64,000 bases of DNA from Mesorhizobium mediterraneum. GTDB taxonomy: Bacteria; Pseudomonadota; Alphaproteobacteria; Rhizobiales; Rhizobiaceae. How positions within the stretch are numbered: position 1 is the first letter of the stretch; each line of letters starts with the position of its first letter. The notes beneath the pieces were generated by a model. That model was given only the letters and a program-made list of their open reading frames with translations. It had not been told where the DNA came from and made no database searches. This document shows, in pieces, positions 8,412-17,278 of the stretch. Where the stretch lies: assembly GCF_002284565.1 (NCBI RefSeq), contig NZ_NPKI01000018.1, positions 1 to 64,000 of the forward strand, given 5' to 3'. The translations under genes and the position numbers were made by a program.

Positions 8412-9586
8412 ACGCGGTAGCCAAGGTAGATGAGAATGCAACCAAGCTGGAGGTGGAAGCTCCGGCGCAGCCGGCGGCGGCTCCGGTGGCGGTCGCTCCG
8501 CAGCTAGCACCGGCGCCGGTGGTGCCGAAGAAGAAGCGCCGTGTCGGCCGCTTCCTATTGATGTTTGCGCTCCCCGTGGCACTGATCGCCGGCGGCAGCT
8601 ACGTCTGGGTGACCGGCGGCCGCTACCAGGAGACCGAAAACGCCAATCTGCAGCAGGCCAAGGTCTCGATAGCCGCCGATACGGCGGGTCGCATCGTTCA
8701 GGTCGATATTTTCGACAACCAGTCCGTCAAGCAGGGCGACGTGCTGTTCGCCATCGATCCCGAGCCCTACCGGATCGCATTGGCCCAGGCCGACGCGGCG
8801 GTGGCCGGCGCGCGCCTCAATGTCGAGCAGCTGCGTGCGGCCTACAGCCAGGCGCTGGCGCAGGAGAAGTCCGACGCCAGCCAGGTCGACTACGCGCAGT
8901 CGCAATACGACCGAGCCGCCGACCTTGCCCGCAAGGGCATCAATGCCAAGTCCTCGCTCGACGAGGCCAGGAACGATCTCGACAAAGCCAAGCAGCAACT
9001 GGCCGTGGCCGAGCAGGGCATCCTCAGCGCCAAGGCGGGCCTTGGCGGCAATCCCGATATCGAGACCGATAAGCATCCGACCGTGATGGCGGCGCTCGCC
9101 GCGCGCGACAAGGCTGCCTACGATTTGGCGCAGACCACTGTCAGGGCGCCGGCTGACGGCATCGTCAGCCAGGCTGCCTCGTTCAAGGTCGGCCAGTATG
9201 TCGGCTCTGGCACGCCGCTGTTTTCGCTGGTCGAGACCGGCGACACCTGGATCGATGCCAATTTCAAGGAAACGCAGCTCACCCACATGAAGCCGGGCCA
9301 GAAGGCCGAAATCGTGGTCGAGACCTATCCAGGCAAGACGTTCGAGGCCACCGTCAAGGCGATCGGCGCCGGCACGGGAGCCGAGTTCTCGCTGTTGCCC
9401 GCCCAGAACGCCACCGGCAATTGGGTCAAAGTCACCCAGCGCATTCCGGTGCGCCTGGAACTGGCCGATGCCGACGCCAAGATGGCGCTGCGCACCGGCA
9501 TGAGCGCGACCGTCACGGTGGACACCGGCGTTTCCCGCGGGCTTCCCAGCATCTTCGGCCACGCCACGGCGAGTGAGGCACAATAG
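8408..9586 (+). CDS. HlyD/EmrA-type periplasmic adaptor of an efflux pump
   Basis: A 392-residue membrane-fusion protein. It has an Ala/Pro-rich cytoplasmic start (1-40), a KKKRR stop-transfer charge cluster, one membrane segment (about 48-66), then a biotinyl-lipoyl-like domain (VSIAADTAGRIVQVDIFDNQ), a helical hairpin (about 110-200) and a beta-barrel (TWIDANFKETQLTHMKPGQ). It bridges the inner-membrane exporter to an outer-membrane channel. It is translationally coupled to the MarR gene. The partner exporter lies 451 bases downstream, beyond a structured non-coding stretch. Confidence 0.93.
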   Translation: MNAVAKVDENATKLEVEAPAQPAAAPVAVAPQLAPAPVVPKKKRRVGRFLLMFALPVALIAGGSYVWVTGGRYQETENANLQQAKVSIAADTAGRIVQVDIFDNQSVKQGDVLFAIDPEPYRIALAQADAAVAGARLNVEQLRAAYSQALAQEKSDASQVDYAQSQYDRAADLARKGINAKSSLDEARNDLDKAKQQLAVAEQGILSAKAGLGGNPDIETDKHPTVMAALAARDKAAYDLAQTTVRAPADGIVSQAASFKVGQYVGSGTPLFSLVETGDTWIDANFKETQLTHMKPGQKAEIVVETYPGKTFEATVKAIGAGTGAEFSLLPAQNATGNWVKVTQRIPVRLELADADAKMALRTGMSATVTVDTGVSRGLPSIFGHATASEAQ

Positions 9587-9772
9587 ACCGCCTCGTTCCA
9601 TTGGACGATGAGGTCTGAGACGCAACAAGTAGAATGCAGGCCGCGCACGGAGAGGAACGCAGCTGACAGGATTGGTCCGACGGGAGATGCACCAGGGGTT
9701 AGGGTTTGGATCGGGCTGCGTTGCGGCCTGAGCGAAGCCTGAACAACGCGACGCAGACTCGTTTCGGTCCTC
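9587..9772. other. Non-coding upstream half of the emrA-emrB junction
   Basis: No convincing gene is seen here. The stretch holds an imperfect stem (CTGCGTTGCG near 9716 with CGCGACGCAG near 9748) enclosing two CCTGA boxes. It continues directly into the 15-bp inverted repeat at 9773. It may be part of one longer structured RNA. Confidence 0.4.
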
Positions 9773-9895
9773 AGGTTTCCGGGCGGCAGGCGCCGTTTTA
9801 TCGAGACGCTCGGTCGATGTAACCCCCACATCGATAGTCGCGTCCCACCCCGATGAGGGTCTCTCCATACGGAAGGCCGCGCCGCCCGGAAACCT
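9773..9895. ncRNA. Candidate structured RNA between the efflux genes
   Basis: AGGTTTCCGGGCGGC (9773-9787) pairs perfectly with GCCGCCCGGAAACCT (9881-9895). The loop of about 93 bases contains further self-complementary pieces (TCGATGT/ACATCGA near 9812-9833 and CCCACCCCGATGAGGG). A 15-bp closing stem with inner hairpins is what a riboswitch-like leader or small RNA shows. The orientation cannot be decided from sequence, and no known family was recognised. Confidence 0.5.
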
Positions 9896-9896
9896 C

Positions 9897-10000
9897 GCGC
9901 ATCGGCCCGAAAATCGGAATCGATTTTCGGAAAGCACGATGCGCTGACTCAAAGTACTAGAGCGTACTTTGTGCGTCCAAATGGACGCACGTCGCTCTAG
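9897..10000. repeat. Two nested hairpins ahead of the EmrB-like gene
   Basis: First: GCGCATCG / CGATGCGC (9897-9904, 9937-9944) encloses CCGAAAATCG / CGATTTTCGG (9907-9916, 9921-9930). Second: CTAGAGCG / CGCTCTAG (9957-9964, 9993-10000) encloses GTGCGTCC / GGACGCAC (9971-9978, 9983-9990). The CTAGAGC end also bounds the element at 25672-25776, so this is likely a dispersed repeat type. It could attenuate transcription into the exporter gene. Confidence 0.75.
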
Positions 10001-10037
10001 TGTACATTTTTTTGTTACCTGCCGGAAGTTCCACATC

Positions 10038-11567
10038 ATGAGCACGCCAGAACCCTTTCGCGAAGTGCCGCACCGCGGCCTGATCACCGTGGCGCTCATG
10101 CTGGCGACGATCATGCAGGCGCTCGACACCACGATCGCCAACGTCGCGCTGCCGACCATGACCGGCGATCTCGGCGCGTCCCCCGACAACATCAACTGGG
10201 TGCTGACCTCCTACATCGTTGCCGCGGCAATCATGACGCCGGTGACCGGCTGGCTGGCCGACCGCTTCGGCCGCAAGGAGCTGTTCCTGACGTCGGTGGT
10301 CGGCTTCACCATATTCTCCATGCTGTGCGGCATCGCCTGGAGCCTGGAGACCATGGTGTTCTTCCGGTTGATGCAGGGCGTGTTCGGCGCGGCAATCGTG
10401 CCGCTGTCACAGACCTTCCTGCTCGACATCAACCCGAAGGAGCGCCACGGCCAGGCCATGGCCATCTGGGGCGCCGGCATCATGCTGGGGCCGATCCTGG
10501 GCCCGACGCTCGGTGGCTGGCTGACCGAGAATTTCAACTGGCGCTGGGTGTTCTTCATCAACCTGCCGGTCGGCATCATCGCCTTCCTTGGCATGGCCGC
10601 CTACTTGCCGGCCGTTGCAAGGCGGATACGCAGCTTCGATTTCTTCGGCTTCGCCATGCTCTCGCTCGGCGTCGGAGCGCTGCAGCTGATGCTGGATCGC
10701 GGCGGCGAGGTCGACTGGTTTTCCTCGGTCGAGATCTGGATCGAGCTCGGTCTTTCGCTGACCGGCTTCTGGGTGTTTATCATTCACACGGTGACGGCGG
10801 AACACCCCTTCATCGATCCCAAGATATTCCTCGACCGCAATTTCGTGACCGGGCTGGCGTTTATCTTCGTCATGGGCGTGCTCATTTTGGCGAGCATGTC
10901 GCTGCTGCCGCCAATGCTGGCGACCATCTTCGGCTATCCGACCCTCACAATCGGCATCGTCTTGGGGCCACGCGGTGTTGGCACGATGATTGCGATGCTC
11001 CTGGTCGGCCGCATCATGCACAAGGTCGATGCCAGGATCCTGGTCGTCATCGGCTTTTTGCTGACGGCGCAGTCGCTCTACACCATGTCCAGCTTCTCGC
11101 CGCAGATGGACAACTGGCTGATCCTCAGCTCCGGCGTCATCCAGGGGCTGGGAATGGGCATGGTATTCGTGCCGCTGTCGACCGTGGCCTTCGCCACGCT
11201 CGACGTGCGCTATCGCACCGATGCCACGGCGTTGTTCAGCCTGGTGCGCAATCTTGGCTCATCGATCGGCGTGTCGGTGGTGACGGTTCTGCTGGTGCGC
11301 AACACCCAGGTCAACCATGCCGAGCTTTCGGCCTACATCAATCCGTTCAATCCCAACCTCTGGGCGGCATCGCCGGCAGCGGCGGGCGGCGATCCGACGG
11401 CGCTTTCCCAGATGGATGGCATGGTCAATATCCAAGCGATGATGATCTCTTACGTCAATGACTTCAAGCTGCTGATGATGATGACGCTGCTTGCCATACC
11501 GTTCGTTTTCCTGCTGCGCAAACCAAAGGCTGGTCCGACCGCCGGTCCCGCCGCGCATATGGATTGA
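10038..11567 (+). CDS. DHA2-family MFS multidrug exporter, EmrB type
   Basis: A 509-residue major facilitator protein with about 14 hydrophobic segments. DHA2 motifs are clear: LDTTIANVALPTMTGDL in TM1, WVLTSYIVAAAIMTPVTGWL with DRFGRK (motif A) after TM2, and LGPTLGGWL in TM5 (motif C). It exports drugs by proton antiport together with the EmrA-like adaptor. The ATG at 10038 gives MSTPEPFREVPHRGL; frame upstream of it runs into the hairpin repeats and is excluded. It probably still belongs to the MarR-adaptor unit despite the gap. Confidence 0.94.
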   Translation: MSTPEPFREVPHRGLITVALMLATIMQALDTTIANVALPTMTGDLGASPDNINWVLTSYIVAAAIMTPVTGWLADRFGRKELFLTSVVGFTIFSMLCGIAWSLETMVFFRLMQGVFGAAIVPLSQTFLLDINPKERHGQAMAIWGAGIMLGPILGPTLGGWLTENFNWRWVFFINLPVGIIAFLGMAAYLPAVARRIRSFDFFGFAMLSLGVGALQLMLDRGGEVDWFSSVEIWIELGLSLTGFWVFIIHTVTAEHPFIDPKIFLDRNFVTGLAFIFVMGVLILASMSLLPPMLATIFGYPTLTIGIVLGPRGVGTMIAMLLVGRIMHKVDARILVVIGFLLTAQSLYTMSSFSPQMDNWLILSSGVIQGLGMGMVFVPLSTVAFATLDVRYRTDATALFSLVRNLGSSIGVSVVTVLLVRNTQVNHAELSAYINPFNPNLWAASPAAAGGDPTALSQMDGMVNIQAMMISYVNDFKLLMMMTLLAIPFVFLLRKPKAGPTAGPAAHMD

Positions 11568-11595
11568 CGGCTGGTCGACGTGCCGGTCACGCCTC

Positions 11596-12135
11596 CTACT
11601 TGCCCAGAACAAGGCTCCAGTAGCGCAACGAGCTGTCGCGGCCGTCCCGCACATAGGCCAGACCGAAGCGGGTGAAGCGCGGGTCGAGCATGTTGCGGCG
11701 GTGGCCGGCCGAATGCATCCAGATATCGAACAGCTTCTGCTGATCGAAGCGACCTTCGGCGATGTTTTCGGCGGCCGCACCGGTGATGCCGTTGCCCTTG
11801 ACGCGCGAGGCAAATCCCTTGCCCCAGCCGGTGGTGTGGGTCATGCGGCCGCCTCGTGCCATATAGCCGGCCTGCTGCAGGGCTGCCTGTTCGAGCTGAG
11901 GATCGGGGACAAGCGGCCCGAGGCCGGCTGAGGCGCGAATGCTGGTCAGGGTGCCGCCGGCGGAAGCAGAGACACCGGCGCCTTCGCCGGTGGACAGGAC
12001 AGTGGCGCAAGCGGCAAGGCCGGCCAGCGCGGCAAGACCGGCAGCTCCAAGCAGCATTCGCCTGTTAAGGTTTGATCGGACTTCGCAATTTTCGATTTTC
12101 GCAATGGTCATGTCCGCTGACATAGCGGTGATCAT
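11596..12135 (-). CDS. CAP-domain (SCP-like) lipoprotein
   Basis: An exported protein of about 179 residues. A twin-Arg-containing hydrophobic signal (NRRMLLGAAGLAALAGLAAC) ends in a Cys that fits a lipobox. The CAP domain follows, with LEQAALQQAGYMARGGRMTH, AENIAEG and HSAGHRRNMLDPRFTRFGLA, the typical CAP motifs. Bacterial CAP proteins are surface proteins of poorly known function. The start is uncertain: ATGs at 12135, 12123 and 12111 are all in frame and none has a clear ribosome-binding site. It is convergent with the exporter gene. Confidence 0.85.
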   Translation of the reverse strand: MITAMSADMTIAKIENCEVRSNLNRRMLLGAAGLAALAGLAACATVLSTGEGAGVSASAGGTLTSIRASAGLGPLVPDPQLEQAALQQAGYMARGGRMTHTTGWGKGFASRVKGNGITGAAAENIAEGRFDQQKLFDIWMHSAGHRRNMLDPRFTRFGLAYVRDGRDSSLRYWSLVLGK

Positions 12136-12267
12136 GGCTTTTTGGCGGGCAGCGCAAAAATATCGCTTAGTGGTGAAATCTGATGCGTGGTGCCGACACG
12201 GAATATCAGTTTGCCCCATCGCTGACCTCCGTAAATGGCCAAGCGTTGGAAAGGAGTGCCTCTCAGT

Positions 12268-12630
12268 TTAAGGTTCTATCGTTCCCTGCCGCGCCGCCCA
12301 GTCGAACGGGTAAAGGCAATAGAAATAGCCGGCGCGTTCGGTGGCGATATATTTCAGATGGGTGCCGTTGGGCAGCCAGACGATGTCGCCGGGATTGCAC
12401 TCATAGCGGCCGTCGTCCAGTTCGATCGTCAAGGTGCCTTCGTGGATGAACAGCACCTCGTCGTAGGTCACGGTCCAGTCGATCGAGGCGTTCTCGAGAT
12501 ATTCGATGCCGCCGCCCATGGTCCGACTGATCTCGGCATTGATGACGCGGGCAATCGAGGATGTGCCGGTCGGCGTTACCGATGGCTTCAGGGTCAATTC
12601 GCTGTGCTTGAAGATCTTGGCCTTGGACAT
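12268..12630 (-). CDS. EutQ-like cupin-domain protein
   Basis: A 120-residue single cupin. It has the pattern YDEVLFIHEGTLTIELDDG followed by CNPGDIVWLPNGTHLKYIAT, cupin motifs 1 and 2 with His, Glu and Asp residues suited to metal binding. It resembles EutQ-like and ethanolamine/ectoine-associated cupins. It is the last gene of the minus-strand side of the catabolic island, three bases after the FAD oxidoreductase. A small metal-dependent enzyme or sensor role is likely, but the reaction is unknown. Confidence 0.85.
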   Translation of the reverse strand: MSKAKIFKHSELTLKPSVTPTGTSSIARVINAEISRTMGGGIEYLENASIDWTVTYDEVLFIHEGTLTIELDDGRYECNPGDIVWLPNGTHLKYIATERAGYFYCLYPFDWAARQGTIEP

Positions 12631-12633
12631 CGT

Positions 12634-14067
12634 TCATCCTTTCCTTGCGCGGAGGTTGGCTTTCGAAGGGGTGACGCCGGACGGGGCCAGTCCCGCGAGC
12701 CATCTGGTCACGAGGTCCGGCTTGCGGCCGGCATGTTCGAGATCGTCGCGCCGCCGCACCGCGCCACGGACGAAATGCGCGCCGACGAAACGGAATGGTT
12801 CGGGAGGGAAGCCTCGCGTCACCGGGCGCACGAGCGCTGAATGGGTGAGTTCGGATTCGCCGCCGGTCAACAGGCTGGTCAGGATCTTGCCGCCGAGATA
12901 GGCCATCGTCGTGCCGTTGCCGGAAAAGCCGTAGCCGTAGACGATGTCGCGGTTGGCGGGCAGGGCGCCGAACAGCGGCACGCCGCTGACGGTCCGATCG
13001 ATCGGGCCGTTCCACGATGTCTCGAGCGGAAACTCGGCGAGCGCCGGGTGACCGTCCCGCAACGCGCGGCGCATGTCGGCGACCCTTGGCGACAAACCAT
13101 GAAAACGCTGGTCGACGATGCCGCCGAGGCCGATGAAGCCGCCACTGACGCCGACGGATAGCCGGCCATCGCGCGTCGGCGACCAACCACCAACGAAGAC
13201 GCGGGAGTCGATCATCAGCGGCGCGCGGCGGTAGCCGACCTTTTCGAGAAGGTCTGGAATGGGTTTCGACATGGCGTCGTCGCTGGAGATGTTGAAGATT
13301 GCCGGGGCCAGTTCCGGAATGGCGCCAGACCACGCATTCAGGGCAAGCACGATCTTGCCGCAGGACACAGTGCCTTTCGCCGTTTCCACCTTGAGTTTGC
13401 CGCCTCGTAAAAACCGCGTCATCGGCGACTTTTCATAGATGCGCACGCCGCGTTTTAGCGCTGCCCGGCGCAGGCCGCGCACCAGGAATCCCGGATGCAC
13501 GGTTGCCGACGAAGCATCGAACGCGCCGCCGAGGTGGCTCGTCGTGCCGGTCATCGCCGCGATCTCGTCGCGCGAAACGCGCCGCGCCGGCACGTAGCCA
13601 TGCGCTACCAGCTTGTTCAACGCGTCGTCCCAGGCACCAAGCTGGGCTTGGCACGTCGCGCCCCAGATCCAGCCGATACGATCGAACCAGCCGTCGATTC
13701 CTTCGGCCTTGCAAAAAGCCTCTATGCCGCCAATTGCGGCTTCGGATGCTTTGATGATCGAAAGCGCATCGTTTCCGCCGCGCAGGGCTGCAAGCGCGCT
13801 GTATTTCGTCCATGCCGAAAGCACCATGCCGGAATTGCGGCCGCTCGGGCCACCACCACAAATGTCGCGCTCAATAATGACAATGTCGAAGCCCGGATTG
13901 TGCTCCTTGAGGCGAATGGCGGTCCACAGTCCGAGATAGCCGCCGCCGACGATGCAGATGTCGGCCTGCGTCGCCTCTTCGAGCGGAGGCGCAAGGTCCG
14001 GGTCCTCCGCCAGCGCCTGCCGCAGCCAGTGGCTGCGCCAGCCGATGTCCTTTTCCGGCAGCTGCAT
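12634..14067 (-). CDS. FAD-dependent amine/amino-acid oxidoreductase (PuuB/DadA-like)
   Basis: A 477-residue flavoprotein. The dinucleotide-binding motif IVGGGYLGLWTAIRLKE is at residues about 38-54, the second FAD motif GGGPSGRNSGM follows, and a C-terminal GYGFSGNGTTMAYLGGKIL closes the DAO fold. The family (gamma-glutamylputrescine oxidase, D-amino acid dehydrogenase, glycine oxidase) oxidises amines. The ATG overlaps the stop of the M20 gene (TGATG), marking translational coupling. In this cluster it probably oxidises a C-N bond of the imported compound, which is inference. Confidence 0.9.
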   Translation of the reverse strand: MQLPEKDIGWRSHWLRQALAEDPDLAPPLEEATQADICIVGGGYLGLWTAIRLKEHNPGFDIVIIERDICGGGPSGRNSGMVLSAWTKYSALAALRGGNDALSIIKASEAAIGGIEAFCKAEGIDGWFDRIGWIWGATCQAQLGAWDDALNKLVAHGYVPARRVSRDEIAAMTGTTSHLGGAFDASSATVHPGFLVRGLRRAALKRGVRIYEKSPMTRFLRGGKLKVETAKGTVSCGKIVLALNAWSGAIPELAPAIFNISSDDAMSKPIPDLLEKVGYRRAPLMIDSRVFVGGWSPTRDGRLSVGVSGGFIGLGGIVDQRFHGLSPRVADMRRALRDGHPALAEFPLETSWNGPIDRTVSGVPLFGALPANRDIVYGYGFSGNGTTMAYLGGKILTSLLTGGESELTHSALVRPVTRGFPPEPFRFVGAHFVRGAVRRRDDLEHAGRKPDLVTRWLAGLAPSGVTPSKANLRARKG

Positions 14068-15245
14068 CACGATGCGCCTCCCGCGGACAGGCGGCGCTCC
14101 ACCAGCCTGACCCAAAGGCTCGCGCCGATCGGCAGGATCGCGTCGTTGAAATCGTAATTGGTGTCGTGCGCGGCGGCCTGGTGCGAATCGTCGGCCTGGC
14201 CGAGTAGGAAATAGCAGCCGGGCCGCTGCTGCAGCATGTAGCAGAAATCTTCCGAGCCCATCTCGGGAGGCGGATCGACGACGAGACGTTCCGGTCCCAT
14301 CACCTCGCTGGCAATCGCGATCATCGCATCGGCTTGCGCCGGAGTGTTGATCGTCGGCGCGAAGGGCGACTCGTAGCGGATGTCGACGCTAGCGCCAAAA
14401 GCTTCGGCCTCGTTTTTCGCGATGCGGCGGATTGCCGTCTCCAGCGTCATTTGAACCTTATGGTCGAAGGTGCGCACGGTGCCGGTCAGAAACGCAGTGT
14501 CGGGGATGGTGTTGAAGGCTTCGCCGGCGCGCAGGCTGCCAACGGTGACGATTGCCGGAGAGTGCACATCGGTCAGGCGGCCGGGCAGAGCTTCTATCGC
14601 CAGCAGGATGCGCGCGGCGCTGGGAAGTGGATTGATCGCAAGATGCGGCATCGCCGCATGGCTGCCCCTTCCGTGCACGACGATCTCGAAGCGATCGGCC
14701 GCCGCGGCCACCGTCCCGCGGTGGACGGCGATCTCGCCGAGCGGCCGTTCGGAATTGTGCAGCGCGTAGACTTCGTCGCAGGGGAAACGCTCGAAAAGGC
14801 CTTCGTTCAGCATGGCGACCGCCCCACCTCGGCCCTCCTCGGCCGGCTGAAAGATGAAATGCACCGTGCCGGCGAAGTCAGGCGAGCGGGCAAGCGCCGA
14901 GGCTGCGCCGAGCAGCATCGTCGTGTGACCGTCATGGCCGCAGCCATGCATCTTTCCGGGAATGCGGGACGCATGCGGCAGCGGCCGGGCCTCGGTCATC
15001 GGCAGGGCGTCCATGTCGGCGCGGATGCCAAGGCTGCGACCGGTGCCGAGCCTGCCCCGGAGCGTGCCGACGACGCCTGTCCGGCCGACGCCTTCGGTCG
15101 TCTCGATGCCCCACGACCGCAGTTTGTCCGCCACGAAACACGCCGTCTCGAACTCCTCGAAGCCGAGTTCGGGATTGGCATGCAGATGCCGCCGCCACGC
15201 CGTCATCTCGGTCTCGAGTTGCTGCACCGACGGAACGAGTTTCAT
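14067..15245 (-). CDS. M20-family amidohydrolase (N-acyl amino acid / hippurate hydrolase type)
   Basis: A 392-residue metallohydrolase. The metal site GCGHDGH (Cys102, His104) and the catalytic pair in QPAEEG (Glu136-Glu137) are intact. A dimerisation insert follows (GRGSHAAMPHLAINPL), and the C-terminal ligand region MGSEDFCYML is present. Such enzymes remove acyl groups from amino acids (hippuricase, N-acetyl-diaminobutyrate deacetylase). The start overlaps the permease stop by four bases. A deacylation step just after import fits the operon. Confidence 0.93.
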   Translation of the reverse strand: MKLVPSVQQLETEMTAWRRHLHANPELGFEEFETACFVADKLRSWGIETTEGVGRTGVVGTLRGRLGTGRSLGIRADMDALPMTEARPLPHASRIPGKMHGCGHDGHTTMLLGAASALARSPDFAGTVHFIFQPAEEGRGGAVAMLNEGLFERFPCDEVYALHNSERPLGEIAVHRGTVAAAADRFEIVVHGRGSHAAMPHLAINPLPSAARILLAIEALPGRLTDVHSPAIVTVGSLRAGEAFNTIPDTAFLTGTVRTFDHKVQMTLETAIRRIAKNEAEAFGASVDIRYESPFAPTINTPAQADAMIAIASEVMGPERLVVDPPPEMGSEDFCYMLQQRPGCYFLLGQADDSHQAAAHDTNYDFNDAILPIGASLWVRLVERRLSAGGAS

Positions 15246-16051
15246 GCCGAGACCTTTGCGCGGAGAGTTTGTGAGCGGCTCTGCAGGATGGCAATGACAC
15301 CAAGCAGGACCGCTGAGAAAGCGATCAGCAGCACGGCAACGGCCGCAATGGCAGGACTGATGGACTCGCGAACGCCGGAGAAGATCATGCGAGGCAAGGT
15401 TCGCTCCGCGCCCGTCGAGAGGAAGCTTGCGACGACGACTTCGTCGAAAGAGATGATGAAGGCGATGATGGCCCCCGTAATGACGCCCGGCGCTATCAGC
15501 GGCAGCACCACCTTGAAGAAGGTGCGCATGGTGCCGGCGCCGAGCGATGCCGCAGCGCGAAGCAGCGTCCGGTCGAAGGTCGAAAGGCTGGCGACGACGG
15601 TCGTCAGCATCACAGGCACGGCCATCGCCGTATGCACCAGAATGATCGATAGCTTGTTGCCAACGAGTCCGAGCGTGGCGAAGAATGAGAAGGCAGCGAC
15701 GCCGACGATGACGACCGGTGTCACCAAGGGCGCGGCGATGATCGCGTAGATGATGCGCTTGCCGGCAAAATCGCTCCACGCGAGCCCGATCGCCGCCGGT
15801 ATGCCGAGCAGCGACGCCAGGACCGTGGTGGATAGCCCAATGACGACCGAGTTCCACAGCGCGTTCGGCCACCGCTGGTCGACCCACAGTTCGGCATACC
15901 AGCGCAGCGACCAGCCCGGCGTCGGAAACGCCAGCGAATTGCTTGATGTCAGCGACATAGGGACCACGATCAGCAGTGGCAGGATGATGAACGCCAGCAA
16001 CGTCGCCGCATAGGCATACATCAGCCATTTCCGGAAGCGATCGGCGCTCAT
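15242..16051 (-). CDS. ABC transporter permease, PotC type
   Basis: A 269-residue inner-membrane protein with six hydrophobic segments. The EAA-type loop is SLGAGTMRTFFKVVLPLIAPGVITGA. It matches the second permease of spermidine/putrescine-type importers. The ATG (MSADRFRKWLM) overlaps the preceding permease stop by four bases, and its own stop overlaps the M20 start. Together with the 407-residue permease it forms the channel for the binding protein encoded upstream. Confidence 0.93.
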   Translation of the reverse strand: MSADRFRKWLMYAYAATLLAFIILPLLIVVPMSLTSSNSLAFPTPGWSLRWYAELWVDQRWPNALWNSVVIGLSTTVLASLLGIPAAIGLAWSDFAGKRIIYAIIAAPLVTPVVIVGVAAFSFFATLGLVGNKLSIILVHTAMAVPVMLTTVVASLSTFDRTLLRAAASLGAGTMRTFFKVVLPLIAPGVITGAIIAFIISFDEVVVASFLSTGAERTLPRMIFSGVRESISPAIAAVAVLLIAFSAVLLGVIAILQSRSQTLRAKVSA

Positions 16052-17271
16052 GCGACATGCGCCTTGCGGCGGAAGAGGGCGGACGCCGTCCAGAAGAGGA
16101 ACGCGAACAGCACGAGGATCATCAGCAGTTGCAGCGAAAGCGCCGCGCCCATGCCCCAGTTCAGAGTGTTGTTTGTGTAGAAAGCGATGTAGCTGGAGAT
16201 CATCTGGTCGGTCGGCCCGCCGACAAGCGTCGGGGTAATGTAGTAGCCGAGCGCGAAGACAAAAACGATCGCCCCGCCGGACAGGATTCCGGGCAGGATC
16301 AACGGCAACTGGACGCGGCGCCATGCCGTGAGCCACGGCGCGCCCAGCGACAGCGCCGCGCGCATGTAGGTGGTCGGGACCCGCCGCATGACGGCTACGA
16401 CCGAGAGGACCATCATGGGCAGCAGAACCTGAACCATCGCCAGGTAGAGCGAAAAGCGGGTGTAGATGAGGTCGAGGGGTTCGCCGACGATGCCCAGTGC
16501 GAGCAGCGTGGAATTCACGGGGCCGTTCTTCTGCAGCACGATGATCCAGATGACGGTACGCACCAGCAGCGATGTCCAGAGCGGAAACAGGATCAGCGCG
16601 AACATCAGCTTCGACCAGACTTGCGGCGCGCTGACGATCGCTTGCGCCAGCGGCACGGCGAGCACCGCGCAGATGACGGTCACCACGATGCTGATCCAGA
16701 TCGTGCGCAGCAGCGCGTCGACGAAGATGGCGCGGTCGTCAGAAACGGCCTCGATCGTATTGTCTGCCCCTCGCTTCAGGTCGAGGCTCGCAAGCAGATA
16801 ATAGTCCGTTCGCGCGCTTTGCTGACGCGCTATGACCTGCCAGAGATCGACATTTTTCCAGCCAGCCTGTTTGGAGAGCACCTCGTCGCGCACGGGGCGC
16901 ATGTCGAGCTTGCCGTCGGCCGCATCCTTTGCCGTCTTGATGACGAGGAAACGGCTGCCGACGACGCGCTGGTTGACGAGTTGCGCAAGGACGCCTTCCT
17001 TCCCGGCGCGCCGAGCGTCGGCGAGGTCCTCGACGAGTGCTGCAAAGACAGGTTCGTCAGGCAGGCCGCTCTCCGCTTTCCAGTCGGCCAGAGCGGCAAT
17101 TGTGCGCGGCAGGTTGTTCGAGAAATCCGAGTTGTCCACGGCCAGAGCGAGGAAGCGCGCCACGGGCCACAGAAACAGAATGACGACGAACAGAACAAGC
17201 GGAGCCGTCAACAGGGCCAGCATGCCGCCCCGTTGGCGCCGCTTCATAGCCGGCTTTGTCCCGACCACCAT
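16048..17271 (-). CDS. ABC transporter permease, PotB type, with a long periplasmic insert
   Basis: A 407-residue permease. Normal PotB proteins are around 280 residues; the extra length is a hydrophilic stretch of about 140 residues (DNSDFSNNLPRTIAAL onward) between the first membrane segment and the remainder. It should lie in the periplasm. The C-terminal half has the EAA loop SLGAPWLTAWRRVQLPLILP. The start MVVGTKPAMKRRQRGG lies seven bases after the binding-protein stop. Longer upstream frame is antisense or overlap and is discarded. The insert may contact the binding protein. Confidence 0.9.
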   Translation of the reverse strand: MVVGTKPAMKRRQRGGMLALLTAPLVLFVVILFLWPVARFLALAVDNSDFSNNLPRTIAALADWKAESGLPDEPVFAALVEDLADARRAGKEGVLAQLVNQRVVGSRFLVIKTAKDAADGKLDMRPVRDEVLSKQAGWKNVDLWQVIARQQSARTDYYLLASLDLKRGADNTIEAVSDDRAIFVDALLRTIWISIVVTVICAVLAVPLAQAIVSAPQVWSKLMFALILFPLWTSLLVRTVIWIIVLQKNGPVNSTLLALGIVGEPLDLIYTRFSLYLAMVQVLLPMMVLSVVAVMRRVPTTYMRAALSLGAPWLTAWRRVQLPLILPGILSGGAIVFVFALGYYITPTLVGGPTDQMISSYIAFYTNNTLNWGMGAALSLQLLMILVLFAFLFWTASALFRRKAHVA

Positions 17272-17278
17272 GCTTGGC

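Noticed and set aside
9587..9900. tmRNA, 6S RNA or RNase P RNA in the emrA-emrB gap
   Set aside because: None of the signature sequences of these RNAs was recognised; only unspecific strong folding is seen.
8555..10195. A 546-codon open frame antisense to the EmrA-like gene and the region after it
   Set aside because: It has no family features, lies opposite a clear HlyD protein and continues through hairpins. Long antisense frames are expected at this GC content.
14334..15749. Long plus-strand open frame across the M20 and permease genes
   Set aside because: It is composed of the antisense of two well-supported genes.
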